Positions 10,916 through 21,349 of a stretch of DNA of 64,000 nt are shown in pieces (the stretch's first letter is position 1; each line of letters opens with the position of its first letter). A model generated the notes under the pieces. That model was not told the origin of the DNA and searched no databases. It saw nothing but the letters and a program-made list of their open reading frames with translations. Source of the DNA: Capitulum mitella (lineage: Eukaryota > Arthropoda > Thecostraca > Pollicipedomorpha > Pollicipedidae); contig CP099846.1 in assembly GCA_030062745.1 (NCBI GenBank), forward strand, positions 5,580,001 to 5,644,000. Reading direction: 5' to 3'. The translations under genes and the position numbers were made by a program.

Positions 10916-11329
10916 CAACTTGCCTAGCACACGGTCCCTATTGAGACAACATACCTCGCTTCGCGCGACCTAACCTATTAGTTGGGCAGAACCAAGTCCG
11001 ATGGCACCCTTTCCTCGGCCTGCGGCCTCTAGTGTCCTCCATCGCGTCTTCGGCGCGGTGTTACGCTTACGGCGCAACGTCACGCCCCGTGAACGCTCCC
11101 CGCAGTCAGTAAAAGATGGCGGCATACCCTAATCAAGGTCGTACAGGAAGCGAGTCTACAACCCACATACTTCCCGGCCACCGTCCGTGGCGCTACTGTC
11201 TCAGGTGATAAGCAACGGGTGATAGCGGGTGAGTTCTGGGTCCGTAGCGCCAGCCTTGGGCATGGTGTCGGATGGGTAAGAACTTCAGGGGTGGGCACTT
11301 TGTGCCAATATTCAGTGTAACTAATTACA

Positions 11330-12740
11330 ACCAGCTCAAAATATTACAAGTAGATTGGAGTGTCGGTCATGCATGTGTTTCACAAGTTGAATAAAACTGA
11401 CATGTACTTTAGGATGGAATAAATAGCTCACATTTGGCTTCAGTTTTACCTCAGTATTGTGCATTGCAAAACCTCCCTGTTGCACTTTGTGTGTACCATT
11501 TTCTTTAACTGGCAGAATTGGCTCCCAAAACTCCTCTGTTCCAAAGCTCAAGGCTCAAGGCACAAGTATGTAAGTTAGTTAATTAACATCCTTGTTTCTT
11601 GGTTGTGGTGGAAAAGTGGAAGCTGCTTGAAAAGTGAAATCCTTGGCAGCTGTTTGTACATTGATTAACTTACTTTCCTCTTGCAGTACATGGTGTTGAT
11701 TGTAATGGACGTTGGTTCTTGTATTTCATGCCGTTTTGCATGGTTTGACAACATGTTAAAGATGAGGCTTTTGACCTATTCCATGTCAAAGGAAGGCAGT
11801 GCAGAAAAGTGAAGTTTGTACCATGTTGCCAGTACAAGCTAATACAAAACAGAAAACATCACATTTCAGTTCCCAGAATTGTTGCTGACTGCCTGAGCTC
11901 AGTCTTGCTATAATGCTGTTTGCCATTCTTTTAGTGTACAGCATTTCTTTATACATGAAAGATGCATTTTTTCTTACAATGGCCCACTGACTGCAGGGCA
12001 AAACAGACTTTTTACAAAAGATCATTGGCCAAGGTCAGTTTAATCACTATAAATATTGTAAGGCATCAATATGCTTGCTACACCATTTGTTTCTTATGAT
12101 GTTTAGTGGGCAAGAATACTTCTGGTTAGGGCTGAAAATTTGCTTTTTTCATGGTGTCAGAGCAAGGACAGAATCTTGGTTACTTTCAAAGTTTTCTGTC
12201 TAAACTCCAAAATTTTGGAAGCAAAATGTTGTAAAGTTCAAACTTTACAACATTTTGCTTCCAAAATTTTAGGATGCAATGAAATCATTCCTTCTGTTCT
12301 CAAATAAGCACAGAGTCATGTCTTGCACATGTGTCCAACTATCCAACAATAAGAAGGCTTAATAATGATTTTCATGGTTATCACAGATCAAGGTCAGGAT
12401 ATCAGTCTTCTTCCAATTCTGGAATATCATTGTCATGTTTCTGTCAGTTCAGGTTGCAACTGCACAAAGAGATTTAATTGTTGTCATGTACACATTGTTC
12501 TCAGCCCTGGCCTGTATACAATTGCCACACTGACTACACACAAACATGCACATTTTTTGGTTGTGTTCTCATTTTTGAAGGTAAAAGTCTTATGTCATGT
12601 CATAGTATAGTTTTTGTTTTGGAATAGAGAATTTTGCAAACATTTATACTGGTGTACTGAATGTAGAGAGAGTCATTTGCTTGCAGGGTTGGAAACTAGT
12701 CAAAATGGGTGTAATGTGGCTTTTTGATGGAGGCACAAGG
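11330..12740. other. CpG-depleted AT-rich block, no gene recognised
   Basis: By eye only a handful of CG dinucleotides occur in about 1.4 kb, while TG and CA are abundant. CpG is frequent on both sides (9870-11300 and from 12740 on). That is the footprint of long-standing cytosine methylation or of a sequence of separate origin. Open frames are short and unrecognised, and the block contains the palindrome at 12209-12270. It could be the intron or 3' part of a methylated gene or an old methylated repeat. Confidence 0.5.
12209..12270. repeat. 62-bp near-perfect palindrome
   Basis: A 30-base arm at 12209-12238, beginning AAAATTTTGGAAGC, is followed after two bases (CA) by its exact reverse complement at 12241-12270. 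The transcript would fold into a 30-bp hairpin. Confidence 0.95.
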
Positions 12741-13703
12741 TTCTACTGACGCCCCCCGGTAACTCACGCATGGCTTGTCTAACGATAAAAAGTGCACTGT
12801 TAGAAAGCTCATGACAAGCAGAGCTCGAAACTGGTGTCGTTTTGGGGTTTTGGATGGTGTACAATTCATTCATGCCATGTATATGTTTTCTCACAGCCGA
12901 CTGAATGAGACCGAGAAGCGGCCTGGATCTCAAGGGCTGTGATTAATTAAGTTTAGGTAAAGGCACTAATGGCCAGGTAAAAGCCTGCAGATGCCGATGC
13001 ACGTCTAATTTCTCGGATTCGTTTGATGTATATGCCGGAACGCTGAGGTAAAGACAGGGCGATTTTCGCGACAACTGGCGGCGGAAGCGGTACCCCAGTG
13101 GGGTGTGAAATTAACTTAACTAATTTTAGCATTTCTTTATTTTTGTGGCATGGGCCTTTCCATGATATTTCTTTATCCTAATGGCCCTTGTGATGGTTTC
13201 TCATACTAGTTATCATGCATTAGTTATCATTCTACGCAATTAGCGTAGCTTTATTCGCGCGAACGTGTTTATTTCCAAAATATGCGTTTTTTAAACATGT
13301 GAACATCTTTGTATTACTTGCAACCGTGCGAGTCACTTTTTCATTTTCTACTCGCTCTGGGTAATTTATTGCCGATTTTGACGGCGGTGCATTTGAGCTC
13401 GTAACAGCTATTCTTGACCTGACCTCAGGCCAGTAGATTGAAGTCATTGGTACTTTCTCCATTGGACGGTAAACGGATGTCTGCATCACCCCACACTAAA
13501 AATGTTATAAAACATTCCCGTCAAATTCCGAAAAAAACGACATCTTGAAAATGGGCGTGACCCTAAGTCAGTCACCCAGAGAATTCCGAAAAATGCGACA
13601 TAGCAGATTTGTTGCATTCATCAACATCTCCAATTCCTGAAATTTTTAATGTGATACCATGTTTTCCGAAAACGCTACTGGGCGCTAAACGTTTTTGGAC
13701 ATA
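12741..13703. other. Intergenic, no gene recognised
   Basis: Ordinary sequence with normal CpG frequency. A few AGGTCA/TGACCT motifs occur near 13415-13430. No supported gene. Confidence 0.45.
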
Positions 13704-13873
13704 GGGTCACTTGATCTGACCTAGGTAAGATACCTGACTTGACCTGAGGTCAGAACGTTGACACAAGGTGTTAAAATGATCAAGCAAAGGGTCACTTGAT
13801 CTGACCTAGGTAAGATACCTGACTTGACCTGAGGTCAGAACGTTGACACAAGGTGTAAAAATGATCAAGCAAA
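13704..13873 (+). repeat. 85-bp tandem duplication rich in AGGTCA/TGACCT
   Basis: 13704-13788 is repeated almost exactly at 13789-13873, with one visible difference (GTGTTAAAAT versus GTGTAAAAAT). Each copy carries GGGTCA, TGACCT, TGACCTGAGGTCA and related half-sites. The near-identity implies a recent duplication. Confidence 0.95.
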
Positions 13874-14300
13874 ATGTGCACAAAGTTTCGTGGCGCTGCG
13901 TTTGTTCGTTCTGTCGCAGTGTCGGAAAAACCTTGGGGGGGGGTCAACCGCCCCCCAGTCGTGGGCGGGTTAACACGCAGACTGGAAGGAGGGACGCTTT
14001 TGTGCCCCTATCTTTTTTCCTTGTAAATTTCGAGAACGGATCGGAGCTGGTCGCTGCTGTTTTGTGACATGTTTGTGACAACTGAATGGCCCTTCGATTG
14101 ATCCAAAAAATGGAAAATCGGCCTGAAATTTTAAACGTTTGATGCGTTTGAAGTCAAACAAACGTCACGAAAATAATGGTTGTCCCTGACATGCTGAGGG
14201 AACTTTGCGGAAGGACTAGCGTTCTACGTAAGGTTGCCGTTTGATATAATCAGCCAGCATCATTCGGGCATAAGTAATGGATGTACCTAGACCAAAGCCA

Positions 14301-14665
14301 AGGTCACAAAGGGTCCAAGTCATCAAAAGTTAGGTCAGCCAGCTGGTGACCTGATCCAGATTTGCTTTGCAACATGTCGGTTCGTATGAAATATACATTG
14401 AAAGGCCCTTAATAAAATACGTGAGCGCACACTGATACGCTTATAAATACCAGGGTAAATGAAGGTCAAGGTTATCAGAGGTCATGGCCAGCCAACTTAT
14501 GACCTGATCCAGATTTGCTTTCCAACATGTCCATTTGTATGAAGTGTACATTCAAAGACCCTAATAAAAATACGTGCGCGCACGTTGCTACGCTTATATA
14601 TACCATGGTCAGTGCAGGTCAGGGTCATCAGAGGTTAGGGTTAACTGTTTTGTGACCTGTTCCAG
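14301..14665 (+). repeat. ~160-bp tandem repeat, about 2.3 copies
   Basis: Units start near 14301, 14463 and 14622. The first two share AGGTCA-AAGG/GGTTAT, GACCTGATCCAGATTTGCTTT, AACATGTC, TAATAAAATACGTG and ACGCTTATA-ATACCA in the same order. The third is cut off and runs into a TA tract. Divergence is clearly higher than in the 85-bp duplication upstream. Confidence 0.85.
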
Positions 14666-14795
14666 GTATAATATATATATTAATATATATATATATATAT
14701 ATATAGACGTGTGTGTGTGAGCGTGTGTAATTTTGACGTTTTAAAGGAATGAAGTCTTCTGATGTGTGTGTGTGTGCATGTATGTATGTATGTAT
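14666..14795. repeat. (TA)n, (GT)n and (ATGT)n microsatellites
   Basis: TA repeats at about 14669-14704, GT-rich tracts near 14707-14725 and 14763-14775, and ATGT repeats near 14778-14792. Confidence 0.85.
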
Positions 14796-15821
14796 ATATT
14801 AGGTCTCGACTCTGTCCCGCTATGTGTGGTATTGAAGCAAAACGGAGGCTACGTTACATCTTTTTCGAAATATAAACGCATGTTATCCATGCAGTACTGT
14901 AAAACAACCTGGCGCCTGTAAAAAAATCCATTGGGGTTTTGACCGAAATTCTACACTTTTGTAGTTTGCTAGATTGGTTTCTAGGGCCAACTGGCGGATC
15001 CAGGTAGACCATCTCGGCCATGCCCCCCTGTACGGCGATTAGGGAGCAAACGGCCATTCCCCCCAAAAAACATGGCTATTACTACACAACCAGAGTTTTT
15101 AGTCGCTGGACACTCCAAACCCACGGCTAACGTCTTCCCCCCACACCTGGTCTTTGACTCGCTGACCTATCGTCCATATCCAGCAAATTTGGTCCCCCGA
15201 ACTTGCCACTGGATTCGTCCTTTTCTGGGGACACCTTTGCTATACCCCCAGTCAAAATGACGTGGCGGGGCCCCTGCACGTAACGTCGACCTTAGAGGTA
15301 ACGCAGGGCTGACAATTTATGGCCAGACATTTTTCGATAGATGCTACGAGCAAATTAAATTTCATCCCAATCGAAAAGATTCTTGTGCAATTTTAGAATG
15401 AATGACCATATCATTGGCAGTGTCATTGTCAGAAATGATTCTTCTTTACCACAGACATGACTTCTGATCATTGAGAAGAATAAAAGTGATAGAAAAATGA
15501 GGATTAAGGCCTAAGGGGATTCAGCTCACTGAAATCAGCGGCGTCATCACGCCGCCGCCCAAAACGCAGAGCGCTGGTTTGTTTGTCGTATCTGTGAACG
15601 ATTGCATGCTACATTTCATCCGTTCAGATCATTCTCAGGCGATGGTGCGGTTTTTGTGACTGAGCAGTATTAATGCTTGCCATTTGCTATTTGTCATTAG
15701 TGAGGTAGTAATCTCCCGCCTTGCATTAGTGATAATGAACCGAGGCTGTTCAGTTTATTAATAATCCATAAAATGGAGTGTCCGGGCCGGTCTGCAGCAC
15801 GGTTCGTCGGGAGGCGATGGA

Positions 15822-16106
15822 ATGTTCAAAAAACATGACGTATATCTTTCGAAAGCTGGTTATGAGCTGATTCCAAGCATTTGGTTTTTTCGAAATCTGT
15901 CGATGGACTTAAAACTACGTGGCATTCCACGCCTGTTTCACTTCGCTTGGCTGCATGCCCTGGCTATGGATAGTAGACGGTTCTATTTCATGCCTACCGA
16001 TTCCTTAATTGGAATAATATCCAGCAGTCAGAACGGGTCTGAACGCCTTACGTGTGATGAAATCCTTCCTAAAACCAGTGACTATTCTTCCACTGAGGAA
16101 GATTAG
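15822..16106 (+). CDS. Small ORF of unknown nature (94 codons)
   Basis: An ATG-started frame of 94 codons ends in an acidic Ser-rich tail (DYSSTEED). It is mixed in composition and not driven by repeats or GC bias. I recognise no domain, signal peptide or membrane segment. It may be a chance ORF, or a remnant of a transposon accessory protein. It is listed only because its composition is more protein-like than its neighbours'. Confidence 0.15.
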   Translation: MFKKHDVYLSKAGYELIPSIWFFRNLSMDLKLRGIPRLFHFAWLHALAMDSRRFYFMPTDSLIGIISSSQNGSERLTCDEILPKTSDYSSTEED

Positions 16107-18468
16107 GAACTGTCTCAGTTGTAGTTTTGGGTTTTACCAGTATATTTTGCGTTGAGTTATTCTTATCATAGTTTCTTATCAAGACGATGAAATACAGGTC
16201 TTAAAAACGCAGAACATCGATGGCATTTCAACCTGTTCATTATTTTCAGAAAATCAAAGCACTTTCCTTTGACGAACAGCACTAATTCTCATTCGAAGGC
16301 CGTTGGGAAGAACTGAATGAGGTATGTCTCACACGGCTGCCATATGAGATTGGCAGCGCGCTATTTCAGACAAGGTGATTACTGAATGCCCTTGCAGTGC
16401 ATGAACTGCACGTTGGTGAAAGTGTTTGCGTTCATTGTCAACTTGTCTATTCCAGGTAGATTCGAGCCGCGAATTTGTTACAAGTAGTGCTTAGTTTCAC
16501 TTTTTTTGGCCTGCAATAGCAGTAGTAGTAGCAGCTCGTCAACCGACCTGAGAATGAGGGCTGGAATATGTAAGAGCTTTGATTAAGCCAGCCTTTGGCC
16601 ATGGATCAAGCAAACCATGGTTACCAGGCGTACATATCATGATTGTGTCTGGCAATGTAGCTAGGATTTTGGTAAGAGGGGGTCGGAGTTCAAATAAAAA
16701 TGCTTGCCAATGTTCAAGATAGGCAAGAATTGATTTGAGGCCATGCCGTGCTTTTCTACTATGCATAACAAATGTTTTATAACCGGACGTAAAGACTGTA
16801 CTTTTGTTTCTGATTGGCGTACAACGCATGCATAGTCTGGCAAACATAGGAAAAAGGGGTATCTCATAAGAGTGCCAATGTTAAAACTCCAATTTTTTTG
16901 GAAGTGACACCTGCCCCAGTAATACTGGCATTGACACTTTCGGGCGACGGACGTAAACAAAATGTTCACACATCAATGATGACAGTAAAGGTCAAAGCCC
17001 CTTCTGAAGTAAACGGACTAATATTCCCAGCTAACACAAATGAAATATGCGTGCTACAAAATGAAAATAAGTAATAGGGTGCTTTTATTCGAGGGGGTGG
17101 ACAAACGAAAAGTACGGGATCATTCATAAACTACGTAACCTGCCAAATGTGGATGGTGGTCAGCTTCCTGCAAATAGCTCGTATCAGGAACTGAGCCTAC
17201 AAGACGTTGCGAGCCAGAGAAATGTGTGAAAATGTGTGACCTAGTTTATGCATGTCCCCGAATTAGTGCTGAAATGCTGAGCCAAGCTATGCCTAAAAAG
17301 AACCCGTCGGCTGCGTTTATTGTTCTGATGCCTCGCTTACGGTGGATATAAATAAAAAACAAGCGAAAAGAAAGGAACCCCTACGATGCATATTAAGGTG
17401 GCCGCAGTTCGGATAAGTAAATGTTTCAGGTTGGTCCGCCATTATTTCCATCGCCGTGGGGGAATATTCCAGCTATGATGGTGCCTCACCCGTTACGGAG
17501 CCCTGGCGCCGCCTCTGCCTTAAACATATTCGTGACAGATAATTTCATAACGTGTCACTTACCACTGCTTAGGCGCTTAAAATCGCTCGTACTGACGCAT
17601 CGGCTGAGGATTTTCCCTCCGGGGTGAGTCTAATGAACCGATGATTGACCAAATATCCGGCAAATGATGGTCTGAAACATTTAATTTATGATGCGTGTCG
17701 CAAGTCTTGTTTCCCATGAAGCCTCGTACCAAACCCAGTCGTTCTTAAATAACTAGAATGTATATATTTAAGCTTTTGTTCGTGCCAAGGTTGCCAGATT
17801 TGACTTTTTCCCAGGCCGACATATTAGTCGCATTGCCGTGACGGGATTGGTTTAGAATTCGGATTTCCCTCGGGAGGGAAATCGGGATTTCAAGAGGCGT
17901 TTCCGTGACCGTACGCAGGAAATCCGGATACATTGGAAATCTGGGATTTGTCGTCAATGATGGCGCCTGTGAGACATTTCCGTTCAGGGCGTGAGGAAAT
18001 ACATTCAATATTAGACTGTCGTATGGAGTAAGCTGCTGTGCGAGACCGATGTTGTGTGTAAGATTTGAGAACGTTGTAGCGCCGATTAATCGTTTTTAAC
18101 CAACAAGCAGCCAACAGACCTGAAATTGAATTCGCCGCTAGCTGCTCCTTCGCAGGGCCTCAAAACAAACGCGCTGCAGAATGCTACCAAATGTTTCCAA
18201 CTGACGGGAACTCTGGATTTCCACAGGAAATCTTTTTTAGTCCGGATTTGGAAATCCAATCCAGTTTGCCAAAAGGGGTGTTTCTGTAACCTCAGAAATC
18301 GGAATTTGATGGTAAATCCTGATTTGCTAGTGTCATGGAAACTGGGCTGATGTAACGGAGCGGGTTTGCTCTGCCTGGGACTGCACGGACCTTGCGCTGA
18401 TCACGCTGAGCCGAGGAGTCAGCAGTGCTGACTTGTAGCAGTGTTACCTTGTAGGCTGAAGAAGAACG

Positions 18469-18951
18469 ATGCTGCGCGACGCTCCAGCTCATGAATACCG
18501 GCGACGGCACGTGTGCATCGTTTGTCTGGAGAAGGAGGTCGACAGAATTGCGACTACGGTTCTGGAAAGAATTCGCCGCCTACCCAAGAGGAAGTTCGAT
18601 GTTCCTAACGACAGTGCGGTTCTGGTCGGGATCTGTGCAAAATGCAGAATCACTCCGTCGAGAAGTACCCTCGGTCAAGGGAAATACTGCGTCAAAGGGC
18701 ATTGCTGACCTAACAAGACTGGAACGACTAGAGCTTCAGAGCACGTACCTGTTGCTGGTGCATTGTCACAAAGTACCTGTTGCTGGTGCGCAACAAGCCA
18801 AGCGTGCCTTGGTTGCAAGCGCAAATCGAGAACAACCCAACACAAACAGTGCTCACCAGGGAAGCTACATATGTCCAGATACCATGAGTTTTCTGTCGGA
18901 AAATCCAAGACCTGGGTTTCTCCACAGACTACACATCTTGTGAAACCCTAG
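18469..18951 (+). pseudogene. Possible decayed Cys-rich (zinc-ribbon-like) ORF
   Basis: The frame 18469-18708 reads RHVCIVCLEKEV, then a basic segment (RIRRLPKRKF), then VGICAKCR. That is two CxxC knuckles about 40 residues apart, the spacing of a treble-clef or zinc-ribbon fold. In another frame (18763-18951) further Cys pairs follow (CCWCATSQACLGCKRK). The two parts would need a frame change to join. A short tandem duplication (GTACCTGTTGCTGGTGC twice, about 28 bp apart near 18744-18790) lies between them. No family identified; it could be chance. Confidence 0.25.
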
Positions 18952-19094
18952 TGTTGCGGATCTGTCGTACGGGCATTAACACGGCAGCTACTCATCTGGC
19001 ATACGGACGTTGAAAGGGAGAATGGTTTGAAATGTCCCATTTTTCTGTCTCAGTTACTCTGGAGAAAGTAACTTGCGGACATCGCTGATCTTAA

Positions 19095-20305
19095 CCCTAT
19101 TCCCGGCAGGGTGGGGGGCTGAATCGGCCCCCCTCGGGTTTTTTGCTTGCCAATTCCAGGCTTTTTAACACAGCTTCACGAAACTTGGTGATTTTTTCTA
19201 GCTATTCTTTCTACGGGCTGTGACAAAATTTCAAAATTCTATTTTGCTCAGGGGCGGGAGCCAGGCAACGTTTTTGGGAGGCACCTCATGCCATTTTTGG
19301 CCATGTTGAGGGTAAAAGGAAAATATCTGCCAAAACCAGAGTTTTTAAGATAGAACTTAAATTTTTATATGGTTGTATAGCCAAATAGTTGGGCAATGTG
19401 TAAATGTAGTTTCATTCATCTGAGGTCACTTTGCAAGGTCAGGTCAAGGTCAAAAATCAAAATTTGTTTTTTTGCAGTAATTTCGGCGCCATTTTTTCAA
19501 ATGCCAAATCCGGAATATATATCACGTAGAACGGTACCCTCTACTTGTTCTTTAAGTTTCAGGTTGGTATCAGGTCGGGTCATGGAGCTATGACCTAAAA
19601 TGTCAGTGCGCGTACCCTATATCTCAATAGCCGTAAAACGAAATTTTTGAAATATAGTGAATTCAAATGATTGAAAACCTTTACAGATAGTATTAAGTGC
19701 ACACGAGATCATTCCAAGTGACCCCAAGGTCACTGGAGGTCATTTAAGGTCAAAGGTCACAAGTTGATCTGAAGAACGTGTGGCCATGACAGTTCACCCC
19801 TTTTTCATTTCCCTGGCACCGCCTATGCTATCATTATGCAAACACTGTGGTACGATTTGTACTTCTTTAGCATAACATGACTAGCAGAAGCCAAAAAAGT
19901 GTTTTTGCCTCTTTTGTTCATTCAGTTGTCAGAAAACTAATGCTCCTATTTTTGGAACGCTGTGAACGCCCATGAATTTTCTCAAAATTTCAGATTTTTG
20001 TACCCATGGTGAAAGCACTATTCATTATCTCTCAATTCATACCAGTTTCATGGAAATTGGTCCATAAACAACGGAGTTATAAGAAGTCCAAAAATACACC
20101 CCATTGTGACATTTTTGCCCCCTGTATCCACACATTTTAAAATTTTGAAATTTGCTTTTTATAAAAATGTAGTTCACGTCATGGTAAATCGATTGCCGCT
20201 TGTTGCGATGAAATCGGACAAGTAGTTCTCGAGATCTCGGGGGGGGGCCGAATCCGCCCCCCCTGCCGGGAGTCGACCATACCGTCTAGCCCTCCGGGAA
20301 TAGGG
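19095..20305 (+). mobile_element. piggyBac-like MITE, copy 2 (1211 bp, TTAA duplication)
   Basis: It has the same termini as copy 1 (CCCTATTCCCGG ... CCGGGAATAGGG), perfect TTAA flanks at 19091-19094 and 20306-20309, the same orientation and exactly the same length. The interior aligns along its whole length with scattered substitutions. The two are therefore independent insertions of one master sequence, not a segmental duplication, because their flanks are unrelated. It has no ORF of note. Subterminal motifs CAGGGGCGGGAGCCAGG near 19249 and CCCTGGCACCGCC near 19811 form a second, inner inverted pair. Confidence 0.88.
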
Positions 20306-20309
20306 TTAA

Positions 20310-21349
20310 ACGTGCTTGCATATACCTATAGGCCACCGGGAAGCTGCATTGTTAAGTTGGATTGCTAGCTGACTGCTAAAACTTGTTTTCAGACTCATTG
20401 GACAACTCATCGACCTTTGTATACCTTTACACTCATCTGTAATCAGAAATCGTTTTGCATGCGACCTAGAGTTCTCCCATCCCACTGCCTCCCTACAGAT
20501 CACTATAGGTAACTTGCTCGTTGGGGTCAGTGTGTACAACCTTTGATATCGTGCCCGTGCACAAGTGTTTTACATAGCCCTCTGTAAAGGCGAAGTCATG
20601 AACTACAAGCCATCAGGAGCTAAAATATATGCGTTTCAGTAGTTTCCGAACCATCTGATTTCCTAAGAGACTTCATGGGCAGCAAGGCCAGAGATATGCA
20701 TGAAAAATGAAGCGTTTTAAGTTACCATTTAGCAGATATTTGGTTAGAAATCGGTTCCGTAGACTCAGCCTAGGAACGGGAATCCTCAGCCGGTGCGTCG
20801 CTAAAAGGTCTATTTTAAGGGCCTAAGCGGAGCAGGGCGACACGTTATGGAAACATCTGGCACGATTATGTTTGAGGTGGGATTTCGTGAAATGTAGCAA
20901 AAAAGCGTTCATATCCGTTTTGTGTGCTGGATATTGTTAGCTGTCAGTTAAAGAATCGGTAGGCATGAAAAAGAACCATCTTCTATCCCTAGCCAGGCCA
21001 AGCAACTTTATGAAATGAAACAGGTATGTGTAATGTCACGTAAAAGGCGTTTAAAAAAGCCATCTGTGGGTTTTGAAAAAAATCGGATCTTTGGAATATA
21101 TGAATAAATGAATGGATGGAATCGTAAAGGAATGAATGAAATAAAAGGAGGTGAACAAAACGAATGCAGTCATAAATAGCTTTCGAATTGTATACGTCAT
21201 GTCTTTTAGACATTCCATCACCGTCCGACGTATCGCTGCAGTTGGCCGCCGGCCGCCGCCTGAGCGGGCTGTGCCGCTGAGAGCGGCGACCGGCCGCTGA
21301 CGGACATCGTCTGCCGACAGCCGCCGGCCGCCGACTGCCGGCCGCCGCC
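20310..21349. promoter_or_regulatory. Upstream region of RMI1, promoter not resolved
   Basis: AT-rich sequence without a recognised gene switches abruptly to GC-rich sequence from about 21230, where GCCGCCGGC-type repeats lead into the RMI1 start codon. No TATA box or initiator can be placed with confidence. The GC-rich 120 bp probably represents the 5' untranslated region or proximal promoter. Confidence 0.35.

Larger units (their letters stand above)
14796..19090. other. Intergenic, no well supported gene
   Basis: Short open frames only; two are listed separately because they are the least implausible (15822-16106 and 18469-18951). Near 16650 the sequence AATGTAGCTAGGATTTTGG followed by a G-rich tract resembles a decayed hAT-type terminus, but no partner was found. 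Confidence 0.4.

Noticed and set aside
14990-15275. Possible hAT-type element from ACTGGCGGATCCAGG to GTGGCGGGGCCCCTG
   Set aside because: The two ends are not inverted counterparts, and no target duplication was found.
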